A program made the position numbers and the translations under genes. Below the pieces are notes generated by a model that was not told the DNA's origin, did no database searches, and was given only the letters and a program-made list of their open reading frames with translations. Shown piece after piece: positions 42,188 through 50,457 of a stretch of 64,000 bases of DNA. Within the stretch, counting starts at the first letter, position 1. Every line of letters begins with the position of its first letter. The DNA is from DASSJT01 sp963715025 (GTDB taxonomy: Bacteria > Actinomycetota > Actinomycetes > Actinomycetales > Dermatophilaceae), in assembly GCA_963715025.1 (NCBI GenBank), contig CAVQQQ010000010.1:124001-188000 (forward strand). The letters run 5' to 3'.

Positions 42188-42748
42188 GTGACGCCACGAA
42201 CCGCTGCACCCGCCAGCAGTGCCAAGGATTTCCGCGCCTCCGTTGCCCTCAGCGCGACCCCCCTGACCCGCGCGTCGAAAGGCGCGGCCGCTGTCGCCAT
42301 CGCCGCGGCGGCGGTGCTCTCCGGCTGCCAGCTTGCCTCCCCGGTCCAGACCAACGTGATGTACAACGCCGCCGACGGTGTGCCCGTCGACCTCGGCAAT
42401 GTGCAGATCCGTGACCTTGTGATCGTCGCTGACACCAAGGGCGGGCCGGGCACGCTGTCCGGGTCCCTGATCAACACGGCGTCCACGCCTCAGACCGTCA
42501 CCTTTGCCGATGGCCAGAGCCAAGCCACAGCCGAGGCGCAGCCCTACAGCCAGGAGCCGATCTCCGGCACCTCCGAGGTCGTCATTCCGCAGGTCAGCGC
42601 CCCACCGGGGGGCGTGGTGCAGCTGACCGTCGCCACGCAGGCCTCCGGGGCCAGTGTCGTGACAGTGCCGGTTGTCTTGGCCGACCTCTACTACAAGACG
42701 CTCGCCCCGACGGCCACCGAGAGCGCGACCACCACCGCGGGCGGCTGA
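42188..42748 (+). CDS. Putative lipoprotein, actinobacterial
   Basis: 186 residues. A signal-type helix (GAAAVAIAAAAVLSGC) ends in the lipobox LSGC, so Cys should be lipidated and the protein anchored outside the membrane. The mature part is beta-rich (VPVDLGNVQIRDLVIVADTK, GTLSGSLINTASTPQTVTFA) and ends in a Thr/Ala tail. Proteins of this type are found between carD and the phosphate two-component genes in many actinobacteria; function unknown. GTG 42188 is the start; the N-terminal 35 residues before the helix are long for a lipoprotein, so a later start is possible. Confidence 0.78.
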   Translation: MTPRTAAPASSAKDFRASVALSATPLTRASKGAAAVAIAAAAVLSGCQLASPVQTNVMYNAADGVPVDLGNVQIRDLVIVADTKGGPGTLSGSLINTASTPQTVTFADGQSQATAEAQPYSQEPISGTSEVVIPQVSAPPGGVVQLTVATQASGASVVTVPVVLADLYYKTLAPTATESATTTAGG

Positions 42749-42786
42749 TCACCCATCCAGCCCCGAGGGGGCGCCAATGAGGGGTC

Positions 42787-43470
42787 CTAGTTGGGCTCGA
42801 ACTTGTAGCCGAGGCCTCGCACCGTGACGATGAAGCGGGGATTCGCCGGATCCGGCTCGACTTTCGTGCGCAGCCGCTTGACATGCACGTCCAGGGTCTT
42901 GGTGTCACCCACGTAGTCGCTCCCCCACACGCGGTCGATCAGCTGCATGCGCGTCAGCACCCGGCCGGCGTTGCGCAGGAGCATCTCGAGCAGCTCGAAC
43001 TCCTTCAGGGGAAGCGGGGTCTGCGAGCCGTTGACCGTCACCACGTGGCGCTCCACGTCCATGCGGACCGGCCCCGCCTCGAGCGTCCGGGGCAGCAGGT
43101 CCTCAGGCTCGGCAAGCCGGCGAAGGACCGCCTTGATCCGGGCGAGAAGCTCGCGCGAGGAGTACGGCTTGGTGACGTAGTCGTCGGCGCCGATCTCCAG
43201 GCCGACCACCTTGTCGATCTCGCTGTCCTTCGCGGTCAGCATGATGACCGGCACGTTCGAGCGCTGCCGGAGCGCACGGCATACGTCCACACCTGAAAGG
43301 CCGGGGAGCATCAGGTCGAGCAGCACGAGATCGGCACCTGCCCGGTCGAACTCCGCAATGGCCTCCGGCCCGGTCTCGGCGATGCCGACCTCGTAGCCCT
43401 CCTTGCGCAGGAGGTAGGACAGCGGGTCGGAGAAGGACTCCTCGTCCTCCACCACCAGGATGCGCGTCAT
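42787..43470 (-). CDS. regX3: Response regulator, RegX3/PhoP-like
   Basis: 227 residues, OmpR/PhoB family. Receiver: ILVVEDEESF with the acidic pair, phospho-Asp in LVLLDLMLPGLSG, Thr in VIMLTAKD and Lys in DDYVTKPYS. The winged-helix domain ends YVGDTKTLDVHVKRLRTKVE and GLGYKFEPN. It matches the RegX3 partner of SenX3, which governs phosphate-starvation genes in actinobacteria. Its ATG overlaps the senX3 stop by 4 bp. A PHO-box-like triplet lies before phoU, divergent to this operon. Confidence 0.92.
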   Translation of the reverse strand: MTRILVVEDEESFSDPLSYLLRKEGYEVGIAETGPEAIAEFDRAGADLVLLDLMLPGLSGVDVCRALRQRSNVPVIMLTAKDSEIDKVVGLEIGADDYVTKPYSSRELLARIKAVLRRLAEPEDLLPRTLEAGPVRMDVERHVVTVNGSQTPLPLKEFELLEMLLRNAGRVLTRMQLIDRVWGSDYVGDTKTLDVHVKRLRTKVEPDPANPRFIVTVRGLGYKFEPN

Positions 43471-44642
43471 TCGGCCCTCTCTCGATCTGGGTCAGGGAGG
43501 CGCGCCGAGGCGGCACGATCCGCAGCTGCTGGCAGGCGCATCGTGAACGTCGAGCCCCGGCCCTCCTCGCTCCAGACCGTCACGTCGCCGCCGTGGTTGG
43601 CGCAGATGTGCTTGACGATCGCCAGGCCGAGCCCGGTGCCGCCGGTAGCCCGGGAGCGCGCCGCGTCAACCCGGTAGAAGCGCTCGAAGATCCTGGCCTG
43701 GTCGGCCTCGGAGATGCCCCGGCCCTCGTCGGTGACCGAAATCTCTACGATGTCGTCGACCTGGCGCCCGCCGACGGCGACCTTGCCGCCTTGGTCGGAG
43801 TAGTTCACGGCGTTGGCCACGAGGTTGCGGACGGCGGTCACCAGCAGGTCCTCGTCGCCGAACACCTTGAGGTCCGGCGCGCAGGACTCGACGATGTCGA
43901 TGCCCTTGGCGTCGGCGCCGACCCGGGTGTAGTCGACGGCCTCCTGTACGGTGGCCCGGATGTCGACCAGCTCCGGCTCGTGGAGCGTGTCGGCGACCTG
44001 GAGGCGGGAGAGGTCGACGATCTCCTTGACCAGCCGCGACAGCCGAGTCGACTCGGTCTGCATCCGCTTCGCGAAGCGCTCGACCGCCTCGGGGTCGTCC
44101 CTCGCGTCCAGCACCGCCTCGGCGAGCAGGGCGAGGCCGCCGACCGGGGTCTTGAGCTCATGGCTCACGTTGGCCACGAAGTCACGCCGCACCTCCTCGA
44201 GGCGACGGGCGTGGGTGTTGTCCTCGAGCAGGAGCAGCACGTGCGCCGCCCCCAGGGGTGCCACCCTGGCATGCATCGTCACCTGACCCCGGCCCATCGG
44301 CCCGCGCGGCAGCTCCACCTCCACCTCGCGGATCACGCCGTCCCGCCGCACCTGGCGCGCGAGATGTCGCAGCTCGGCGTGCACCAGCTCGCCCCGCCTG
44401 ACCAGGCCGTAGGAGACGGCGCTGGCCGAGTTGTTGACGACCAGGTCGCTGGAGTCGAGGACGATGCCGATCGACCGCAGCACGGCCAGGACGTCGCCGA
44501 CACCCGCCGGAAGCGCCGGCGGAGTCTCGGGATCGGGGATATGTTTCTGCTGCTGTTCGGAGAACCTGACAGCGGCGACGGCGATGGCGCCCATGAGGAG
44601 CCCTGCGGCTCCACCGAGCGTTGCCGCGGTCGTCGCATCCAC
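43467..44642 (-). CDS. senX3: Sensor histidine kinase, SenX3-like
   Basis: 391 residues. One N-terminal membrane helix (about 5-26) with almost no extracytoplasmic loop, then a PAS-like domain (IGIVLDSSDLVVNNSASAVS), the DHp domain with NVSHELKTPVGGL carrying the phospho-His, and an ATPase domain with NLVANAVNYS, DEGRGIS and GTGLGLAIVKH. In SenX3/PhoR systems the kinase is kept off by PhoU and the Pst transporter when phosphate is plentiful. First gene of the senX3-regX3 operon, divergent from phoU. Confidence 0.92.
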   Translation of the reverse strand: MDATTAATLGGAAGLLMGAIAVAAVRFSEQQQKHIPDPETPPALPAGVGDVLAVLRSIGIVLDSSDLVVNNSASAVSYGLVRRGELVHAELRHLARQVRRDGVIREVEVELPRGPMGRGQVTMHARVAPLGAAHVLLLLEDNTHARRLEEVRRDFVANVSHELKTPVGGLALLAEAVLDARDDPEAVERFAKRMQTESTRLSRLVKEIVDLSRLQVADTLHEPELVDIRATVQEAVDYTRVGADAKGIDIVESCAPDLKVFGDEDLLVTAVRNLVANAVNYSDQGGKVAVGGRQVDDIVEISVTDEGRGISEADQARIFERFYRVDAARSRATGGTGLGLAIVKHICANHGGDVTVWSEEGRGSTFTMRLPAAADRAASARLPDPDRERAE

Positions 44643-44715
44643 GACATCCAGCGTACGCAGGCTCTCCGGCCGGCTTGGACGCGCCGAGGCGTCGTGCGCC
44701 CTGGTGCACCCAGAT

Positions 44716-44748
44716 GTTCACCTGAGGTCCGACGCCTGTTCACGGCCC
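44716..44748. promoter_or_regulatory. PHO-box-like triple 11-bp direct repeat
   Basis: Three consecutive 11-bp units lie between senX3 and phoU: GTTCACCTGAG (44716), GTCCGACGCCT (44727, degenerate) and GTTCACGGCCC (44738). Streptomyces-type PHO boxes are 11-bp direct repeats beginning G(G/T)TCA, so this is a likely binding site for the RegX3/PhoP-like regulator on the shared senX3/phoU promoter region. Confidence 0.65.
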
Positions 44749-44828
44749 CGTGGGACTCTCGGGACCGCGATCCAGCGGCCGGGCGATCCCGCCGCGCCAC
44801 CCGACCCGACAGGACGACCCGGAGCACC

Positions 44829-45518
44829 ATGCGCGACGCATTCCACGAGGAACTCGACAAGATCACCGACCAACTGGTGGAGATGACGCGCATGGCCGGA
44901 TCAGCCATGGCCCGTGCCACCACGGCTCTGCTCGACGCCGACGTCCGGCTCGCCGAGCAGGTCATCGAGTCCGACGCCCAGATCGACGCCATGCGCGAGT
45001 CGCTCGACATCCTCTCGATCGACGTCCTGGCGCGCCAGCAGCCGGTGGCGACCGACCTGCGGATGGTCGTGACAGCCATGCGCATGAGCGCCGACCTCGA
45101 GCGCATGGGCGACCTCGCCCGGCATGTCGCCAAGGTGGCCCGCCGCCGGTTCCCCGAGTCGGCGGTTCCTGCAGACATCCGCGCGACGATCCTGCAGATG
45201 GGACAGGTCGCGGAGCGCATCGTGGCCAAGGCCGGGTCGGTCATCGCCGCCAAGGACGTCGAGGCCGCCAAGTCGCTCGAGCGCGACGACGACGCGATGG
45301 ACGACCTGCACCGCGAGCTGTTCAGCCACCTGGTCGACGGCACCTGGCAGCACGGCACCGAGGCGGCGGTCGACATCACTCTGGTGGGCCGCTATTACGA
45401 GCGCTTCGCCGACCACGCCGTCTCGGTGGCGTACCGCGTGATCTACCTCGTCACGGGCGAGTGGGACAGCGAGCAGGAGACGGACCACGAGGAGCAGGAG
45501 GACGCCTACCACAGCTGA
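44829..45518 (+). CDS. phoU: Phosphate transport system regulatory protein
   Basis: 229 residues of two repeated three-helix bundles with the metal-binding ExxxD-type motifs: AMARATTALLDADVRLAEQV and LRMVVTAMRMSADLERMGDL in the first, SLERDDDAMDDLHRELFSHL and VGRYYERFADHAVSVAYRV in the second. PhoU links the Pst transporter to the sensor kinase and restrains it. ATG 44829 (MRDAFHEELDKI) is the family start. The C-terminal acidic tail (EQETDHEEQEDAYHS) is typical of actinobacterial PhoU. pstSCAB is not in the window. Confidence 0.93.
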   Translation: MRDAFHEELDKITDQLVEMTRMAGSAMARATTALLDADVRLAEQVIESDAQIDAMRESLDILSIDVLARQQPVATDLRMVVTAMRMSADLERMGDLARHVAKVARRRFPESAVPADIRATILQMGQVAERIVAKAGSVIAAKDVEAAKSLERDDDAMDDLHRELFSHLVDGTWQHGTEAAVDITLVGRYYERFADHAVSVAYRVIYLVTGEWDSEQETDHEEQEDAYHS

Positions 45519-45545
45519 CTCGGGGCCGGGCACAGTGGCAGCCAC

Positions 45546-45572
45546 CCGGCATACCTGCACGTGGTATGCCGG
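45546..45572. terminator. Bidirectional hairpin CCGGCATACC/GGTATGCCGG
   Basis: Perfect 10-bp inverted repeat with a 7-nt loop between the stops of phoU and gpmA, which converge. Both arms are the overrepresented octamer plus flanks. Confidence 0.8.
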
Positions 45573-45614
45573 TCGGCCGCCGCTCAGCCCCAGGTCACCA
45601 GGGCGCGGCGCGAG

Positions 45615-46349
45615 TCAGCGGCCCTGGTTAGCGACTGCCGCGGCAGCAGTGGCAGCCGCCTCCGGGTCAAGGTACTGGCCGGGGCCGGTCGGCATGAAGT
45701 CGTCGCCCAGCTCGTAGACCAGGGGCATGCCGGTGGGGATGTTGAGCGCCGCGATGTCCTCGTCGGAGATCTCGTCCAGGTGCTTGACCAGCCCGCGCAG
45801 GCTGTTGCCGTGGGCGGTGACCAGCACCGTCTCGCCGCCCTTCAGGTCGTCCTTGATCGGGCCGTCCCAGTAGGGCATGAACCGCTCGATCACGTCCTTG
45901 AGGCACTCCGTACGGGGCACGTCCACGCCCTGGTATCGCGGGTCGCCGGTCTGGTCCCACTCGCTGCCCAGCTCGATCGGCGGGGGCGGCGCGTCGAACG
46001 AGCGGCGCCACAGCATGAACTGCTCCTCACCGAACTCCGCCAGGGTCTGCTTCTTGTCCTTGCCCTGCAGCGCGCCGTAGTGGCGCTCGTTGAGGCGCCA
46101 ACTGCGCCGCACCGGGATCCAGTGGCGGTCGCAGGTGTCCAGGGCGAGGTTGGCAGTGTTGATGGCGCGGCGGAGCACGCTCGTGTGGACCACCGTCGGT
46201 AGAACCCGCTGCTCCTTGAGCAGCTCGCCTCCGTGGACGGCCTCGTCGCGGCCGCGGTCGTTCAGGTCGACGTCGACCCAGCCGGTGAAGAGGTTGCGCG
46301 AGTTCCACTCCGACTCGCCGTGGCGGAGCAGGATGAGCGTGTAGGCCAT
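45615..46349 (-). CDS. gpmA: 2,3-bisphosphoglycerate-dependent phosphoglycerate mutase
   Basis: 244 residues. LILLRHGESEWN carries the phospho-His, RRAINTANLALD and RLNERHYGALQGKDKKQT the phosphoglycerate-binding residues, and LVTAHGNSLRGLVK the second catalytic His. Complete glycolytic dPGM, interconverting 3- and 2-phosphoglycerate. ATG 46349. It is followed upstream by a small Cys-rich gene only 9 bp away, so these may be one transcript with the ybjN-like and mshA genes. Confidence 0.94.
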   Translation of the reverse strand: MAYTLILLRHGESEWNSRNLFTGWVDVDLNDRGRDEAVHGGELLKEQRVLPTVVHTSVLRRAINTANLALDTCDRHWIPVRRSWRLNERHYGALQGKDKKQTLAEFGEEQFMLWRRSFDAPPPPIELGSEWDQTGDPRYQGVDVPRTECLKDVIERFMPYWDGPIKDDLKGGETVLVTAHGNSLRGLVKHLDEISDEDIAALNIPTGMPLVYELGDDFMPTGPGQYLDPEAAATAAAAVANQGR

Positions 46350-46358
46350 GCCGCCAGC

Positions 46359-46562
46359 CTAGTGGCGGCGCTGCATCGCCTCGATCGCCAGGCGGTTGAG
46401 CCGCAGCTCCTCGCGCAGTTCGGGGTCGTCCATGGCGAGGTAGACCAGCCCGCAGTCTTTCGGTCCCGTGGCTCCGGGGAAGCAGAGGGAGCACGGCTCG
46501 CCTGGGCGGAGCGGGCACATGGGCATCGGGGTGCTGCGGCGGGCGATTTGGGTGGTTTGCAT
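46359..46562 (-). CDS. Small cysteine-containing conserved protein (DUF6767-like)
   Basis: 67 residues: MQTTQIARRSTPMPM, then CPLRPGEPCSLCFPGATGPK, DCGLVYLAMDDPEL, and a basic end. Four Cys (CPL, PCSLC, DCGL) could bind a metal or form a redox site. The same motif order, CPLRPGEPC-x2-C, then DCGLVYLVM, occurs in small actinobacterial proteins that I recall as DUF6767; that label is tentative. ATG 46562. It lies directly before gpmA. Confidence 0.65.
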   Translation of the reverse strand: MQTTQIARRSTPMPMCPLRPGEPCSLCFPGATGPKDCGLVYLAMDDPELREELRLNRLAIEAMQRRH

Positions 46563-46666
46563 GGCTGGCTCCTCGGGTGGCTGACCCTTCACGTCAGTGT
46601 CCGTCGGCTCCCGCGCATCCGCCGGGGCCGAAGGTCCCGCGTCCCGCGACCACCAGCACGAGTGCC

Positions 46667-47164
46667 TCAGTCCTCCAGCAGGTGCCGAAAAGCCTCGAGG
46701 TTGCGCAGGCTCTCTCCGCGCGAGACCCGCCAGTCCCATTCCTTCTTCATGGAGGTGAGGAAGCCCATGACGAGCAGGTCGTTGAACGGGTCGTCTGCAG
46801 CGTGCAGGACGACCCCGAGGAGCTGGTCGAGGTATGCCGGGTCGACGCCTGCCGCTGGGACGCGCCCGGTGAGGTAGACATCGCCGGAGTTGTCGATGGC
46901 ATAGGCGAGGCCTGGCAGGCGGAGATTGCTGCGCAGCAGGTAGCGGTAGACCTGCTCATGGTTCTCGTCGGGGTTGCGCAGGACGAAGGCGGAGACCGAG
47001 AGGGCGTCCTCGCCGGCCACGAGGGAAACCACGGTCTTGAGCTTCTTCTCCCCCGGCAGGGTCACGACGAACTCGCCGTCGCGGGTCCCCTGTTCCCAGG
47101 CGAGGCCCGACTCGACCAGCGTCTTCTCGATCGTGGCGGCGAGCGCCTCACGCTCCCGACTCAC
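46667..47164 (-). CDS. YbjN domain-containing protein
   Basis: 165 residues. The type III secretion chaperone-like YbjN fold is suggested by KTVVSLVAGEDALSVSAFVL, ENHEQVYRYLLRSNLRLPGL and YAIDNSGDVYLTGRVPAAGV. The GTG start at 47164 overlaps the mshA stop (GTGA), so it is coupled to mshA; this mshA-ybjN pairing is common in actinobacteria. Function is unproven; a chaperone-like or mycothiol-related role is only context. Confidence 0.83.
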   Translation of the reverse strand: MSREREALAATIEKTLVESGLAWEQGTRDGEFVVTLPGEKKLKTVVSLVAGEDALSVSAFVLRNPDENHEQVYRYLLRSNLRLPGLAYAIDNSGDVYLTGRVPAAGVDPAYLDQLLGVVLHAADDPFNDLLVMGFLTSMKKEWDWRVSRGESLRNLEAFRHLLED

Positions 47165-48483
47165 GGGATGACCGCCGAGGGAACGCCCCGGAGGGTGCTG
47201 GCCTGGGCGATCGGCGCTCCCTCGCGGGCGAGGCATGCCTCGGAGTAGACCTCGATGAGCCTTTCGGCGGTGCGGTCCCAGCCGAACTGGCCTGCGTGGC
47301 GAGCGGCCCTGGCGCCCAGGGCGGCCCGGACCCCAGGATCGAGGAGGAGTGGCTCCATCTCGTCGGCCCAGTGGCGCGGGTCGTGCCCGTCGACCAGGAC
47401 TCCCCCGTCGCCCACGGCGGTGGAGAGCCCCCCGACCCGTGCCGCCACCACGGGGGTGCCGGTGGCCTGGGCCTCGATCGCGACCAGACCGAAGGACTCG
47501 CTGTGCGAGGGCACCGCGACGAGGTCCGCTGCTCGGTACCAGTCGGCCAGCTCGGCCCGGCTGACCGGGGGCACGAACCGCACCTGGGGTCCGATGCCGA
47601 GCCGCTCGGCCAGGTCGTTGAGGGCCCGCGGAGCAGCCAACCCGGTGCCGCTGGCACCGCCCAGGACCCCCACCACGAGCCGGCCCCGCCAGTCCGGCCG
47701 GCGGGCGAGCAGCTCGGCGGCGGCCCGGATGAGAACGTCGGGGCCCTTGAGCGGCTGGATCCGGCCGACGAAGAGGAGCAGCAGGGCGTCCTGCGGGACC
47801 CCCACCGCGGCCCGGGCAGCTGCCCGGCTGCCCGGCGTGAACACGGACAGGTCCACCCCCGGAGGCACGATGCGCACCTTTCCCGGCTCCGCGGCATACA
47901 GCTCGATGAGCTCCCGTGCCTCGTCGACCGTGCTGGCGACCAGCCGGTCTGCGGCCTCGACCACCTGGGCCTCGCCGATCTCGCGCCCGGTCGGCTCAGG
48001 CACGTCGCCGTCGGCCATGTGGAGGTTCTTGACGCGGGCCATGGTGTGCATCGTGTGGACCAGCGGGACCTGCCAGCGGTCGGCAGCCAGCCATCCCACC
48101 TGGCCGGAGAGCCAGTAGTGGGAGTGGACGAGGTCGTAATGGTCTTCCGGCGCGTGAGCACCGGTGCGCATGACGCCGGCAGCAAAGGCACAGAGCTGGC
48201 CCGGCAGGTCGTCCTTGCCGAGCCCCTCGTAAGGACCCGCGGTGATGTGGCGGACGGTCACACCAGGCGCGATCTCGACCACGAAGGGTAGGCCGGCCGT
48301 GGTGGTGCGCGTGAAGATCTCGACCTCCACGCCACGGGCGGCGAGCTGGCGTGCGGACTCGACGATGTAGACGTTCATCCCACCGGCATCGCCGGTGCCC
48401 GGCTGGTCGAGCGGCGAGGTGTGGACGCTCAGCATGGCTACGCGGCGCGGGCCACGGGAGCGGGCTGCGGCGGTCGCGTCCAT
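47161..48483 (-). CDS. mshA: D-inositol-3-phosphate glycosyltransferase (mycothiol biosynthesis)
   Basis: 440 residues, GT4 family. It transfers GlcNAc from UDP-GlcNAc to 1L-myo-inositol-1-phosphate, the first step of mycothiol. The MshA start region RVAMLSVHTSPLDQPGTGDA, GGMNVYIVESARQLA, HSHYWLSGQVGW with HTMHTMARVKN, GRIQPLKGPD and the GT4 ESFGLVAIEAQATGTPVVA are all present. The ATG at 48483 is used. Mycothiol genes are restricted to actinobacteria, so this gene fixes the phylum. Coupled to the YbjN-like gene downstream. Confidence 0.94.
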   Translation of the reverse strand: MDATAAARSRGPRRVAMLSVHTSPLDQPGTGDAGGMNVYIVESARQLAARGVEVEIFTRTTTAGLPFVVEIAPGVTVRHITAGPYEGLGKDDLPGQLCAFAAGVMRTGAHAPEDHYDLVHSHYWLSGQVGWLAADRWQVPLVHTMHTMARVKNLHMADGDVPEPTGREIGEAQVVEAADRLVASTVDEARELIELYAAEPGKVRIVPPGVDLSVFTPGSRAAARAAVGVPQDALLLLFVGRIQPLKGPDVLIRAAAELLARRPDWRGRLVVGVLGGASGTGLAAPRALNDLAERLGIGPQVRFVPPVSRAELADWYRAADLVAVPSHSESFGLVAIEAQATGTPVVAARVGGLSTAVGDGGVLVDGHDPRHWADEMEPLLLDPGVRAALGARAARHAGQFGWDRTAERLIEVYSEACLAREGAPIAQASTLRGVPSAVIP

Positions 48484-48487
48484 GACG

Positions 48488-49282
48488 TCAGTGTGCCACC
48501 GGGACCGGAGTGGGCGAGATCGTGAGGAGGGCCGTCGAGGCCCACACATGGATGTCGTGGCGCCCCATGTGGCTGAGGTCCATCGCGCGCGGCGCGCGGC
48601 CGGGGCCAACCGCGATCTGCGTGTGGAGGACGGTGCGGAAGAGCGGTTTGTCGGCGGGCGCGCCTGCCCGCACCCACCAGGTGCCCAAGCGGAGGTTGCG
48701 CGCGGGCAGGTAGGGCTGGATGCCGTAGGTGGCGGCCTTGGGGTCGAGGTGCACCACCACCGCAGCGGCGCCGGGGACCGAGATCCCGACCCGCACCAAC
48801 CGCCCGGCGAGCTCGATCCGGATGCGCAGGGGCAGGCTCTCGTGCTCGTCGAAGACGATTCCCTCGTAGGTGGCGACACCAGGCAGGATCCGGGCCTCGG
48901 TGATGCGCACGTTGTTGAGGACCTTGGTCACCCGCTCGCGCGCGCCGGAGTCGGTGCGGCGGACCGTGCCCAGGATCGCGGATACCGGCGAGCCGGCCCG
49001 CACCGTCTCGGTCAGGATGCGGTCGTCCCGCTCGATGCGGATGCCGGACAGGTAGACCGAGGCGGTGGCGCCCTTGCCGAGGACCGCGATTCCGCGGACC
49101 CCGGGGCCGATCTCGAGCAGGCCCGGGGTGACGTCGCGCACCGTGTCGGTCCGGCCGAGGTACGGCGGGAGGTAGGACACCGCGGCAAGGATGGCGGCCG
49201 CCGTGCAGGACACGACGAGGGCCACCATGCTCTTGCTGATGTCCCGGCTCGTGTTCCGGCTCGGAGAGGCCACCCCTGCCAC
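48488..49282 (-). CDS. Membrane-anchored protein of unknown function upstream of mshA
   Basis: 264 residues. One hydrophobic helix near the N-terminus (SMVALVVSCTAAAILAAVSY) is followed by about 220 extracytoplasmic residues rich in beta strands (GIAVLGKGATASVYLSGIRI, SLPLRIRIELAGRLVRVGIS). There is no catalytic motif that I can name. It sits between the cupin gene and mshA on the same strand with short gaps, so it is probably in that transcript. Start ATG 49282 is uncertain; a nearer start before the helix would also work. Confidence 0.65.
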   Translation of the reverse strand: MAGVASPSRNTSRDISKSMVALVVSCTAAAILAAVSYLPPYLGRTDTVRDVTPGLLEIGPGVRGIAVLGKGATASVYLSGIRIERDDRILTETVRAGSPVSAILGTVRRTDSGARERVTKVLNNVRITEARILPGVATYEGIVFDEHESLPLRIRIELAGRLVRVGISVPGAAAVVVHLDPKAATYGIQPYLPARNLRLGTWWVRAGAPADKPLFRTVLHTQIAVGPGRAPRAMDLSHMGRHDIHVWASTALLTISPTPVPVAH

Positions 49283-49299
49283 GCGCCGCGTCCGAGGAT

Positions 49300-49674
49300 T
49301 CAGCGGGCGTAGTCGTCTTCGAGGCGAACGATGTCGCCCTCGTCGAAGGCGCCGTAGGCGATCTCCAGCAGGCGGCCGCTGCGGTCACCCTTGTTGGACA
49401 TGCGATGCACCGCGCCCACTGGCACCCACACCGCCTCGCCGGGCTGGGCCTCCCAGGTGCGTTCGTCGACCGTGACCTCGATGGGCACGTCGAGCACCTG
49501 CCAGAACTCCGAGCGCTGCGCATGCCTCTGGAGCGAGAGCCGATGGCCCGGGTCGATGCTGATGATCTTGACGGTCACGGCCTCGTTGGTCGCGAACTGC
49601 GCGAACTGGCCCCAGGGGCGCTCGACAACGAAGACCTCGTCGCGCGGGTCCGGGCGGTCAGACATGGCGCTCAT
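49300..49674 (-). CDS. Cupin protein, mannose-6-phosphate isomerase type II-like
   Basis: 124 residues, a single cupin barrel. VVERPWGQFAQFATNEAVTV begins it; LSLQRHAQRSEFWQVL with metal-binding His and VPVGAVHRMSNKGD with the second His follow; the end IVRLEDDYAR matches the C-terminal isomerase domain of GDP-mannose pyrophosphorylase/PMI type II enzymes. As a free-standing domain it could isomerise a sugar phosphate or act elsewhere in nucleotide-sugar metabolism. Starts at ATG 49674 or 49665. Confidence 0.8.
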   Translation of the reverse strand: MSAMSDRPDPRDEVFVVERPWGQFAQFATNEAVTVKIISIDPGHRLSLQRHAQRSEFWQVLDVPIEVTVDERTWEAQPGEAVWVPVGAVHRMSNKGDRSGRLLEIAYGAFDEGDIVRLEDDYAR

Positions 49675-49686
49675 GCTAGCGGGCGG

Positions 49687-50010
49687 TCACCAGGGGCCGT
49701 ACGGACCAGCGGTGCCGCCGCGACCTGACACCCGGCGCAACGCGGGGCGCACATCGGTGAGGTAGATGGCGGCACCCACCACGGCGAGGAGGCTGAAGAT
49801 GTTCAGCGGATTGCGGAAGGTCACGAAGCCGAGCAGCGCCGCCACGACCAGCACGATCGTCCAGAACTGCTTGGTGCGCTTTCCCGCTGCGACGAACGCG
49901 TCTGGCCGCTGGCGCAGGACATCGATCAGCGCCCAGATCTCGAGACCGAGCGCGGCGACGCCGAGGAGGAGGAGCACCGAACCCTGGGCGCTGCTGAGGA
50001 ACATGCCCAC
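49687..50010 (-). CDS. DUF2516 family membrane protein
   Basis: 107 residues with three hydrophobic helices: VLLLLGVAALGLEIWALIDV, QFWTIVLVVAALLGFVTF and FSLLAVVGAAIYLTDVRPAL, with the loop RQRPDAFVAAGKRTK between the first two. The order and spacing are those of DUF2516 proteins, of which mycobacteria carry one next to hbhA. Function unknown. ATG 50010 or 50004. Here the HbhA-like gene is 1.6 kb away with dtd and asparaginase in between. Confidence 0.83.
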   Translation of the reverse strand: MGMFLSSAQGSVLLLLGVAALGLEIWALIDVLRQRPDAFVAAGKRTKQFWTIVLVVAALLGFVTFRNPLNIFSLLAVVGAAIYLTDVRPALRRVSGRGGTAGPYGPW

Positions 50011-50022
50011 AAGCCTAAGCCG

Positions 50023-50448
50023 TCAGACGTCGAGGATGATCGTCACGGGACCATCGTTCACCAGCGCAACGTCCATCATCGCCCCGAACTCGCCCGTCGC
50101 GACCTCCAGCCCACGGGCTCGCAACGCAGCCACGAGGTCGTCCATCAGGGGCTCGGCCACCGGCCCGGGCGCCGCCGCCCCCCATGACGGCCGCCGGCCC
50201 TTGCGGGTGTCGGCATACAGCGTGAACTGGCTGACCACCAGTACGGGAGCCCCCACGTCGACGGCCGACTGCTCGTCGCGCAGGATGCGCAGCTCGCTGA
50301 TCTTCCGGGCCATGGCGGCCACCTCAGGTGGCCCGTCGTCGTGGCTCACGCCGACCAGGGCGAGCAGGCCAGGACGCTCGATGGCTCCCACCACCCGCCC
50401 GTCGACCGTGACCGAGGCTCGGGAGACCCGCTGCAGCACCGCCCGCAC
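50023..50448 (-). CDS. dtd: D-aminoacyl-tRNA deacylase
   Basis: 141 residues. MRAVLQRVSRASVTVDGRVV starts the barrel; VVSQFTLYADTRKGRRPSW is the substrate-recognition region, with the SQFTL Thr pocket, and the conserved Gly-cis-Pro region is AAAPGPVAEPLMD; the end GEFGAMMDVALVNDGPVTII is typical. It removes D-amino acids (and glycine from tRNA-Ala) mischarged on tRNA. The start is GTG 50448. Ten bases separate it from the asparaginase stop, so they are co-transcribed. Confidence 0.93.
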   Translation of the reverse strand: MRAVLQRVSRASVTVDGRVVGAIERPGLLALVGVSHDDGPPEVAAMARKISELRILRDEQSAVDVGAPVLVVSQFTLYADTRKGRRPSWGAAAPGPVAEPLMDDLVAALRARGLEVATGEFGAMMDVALVNDGPVTIILDV

Positions 50449-50457
50449 CGTGCGGCC

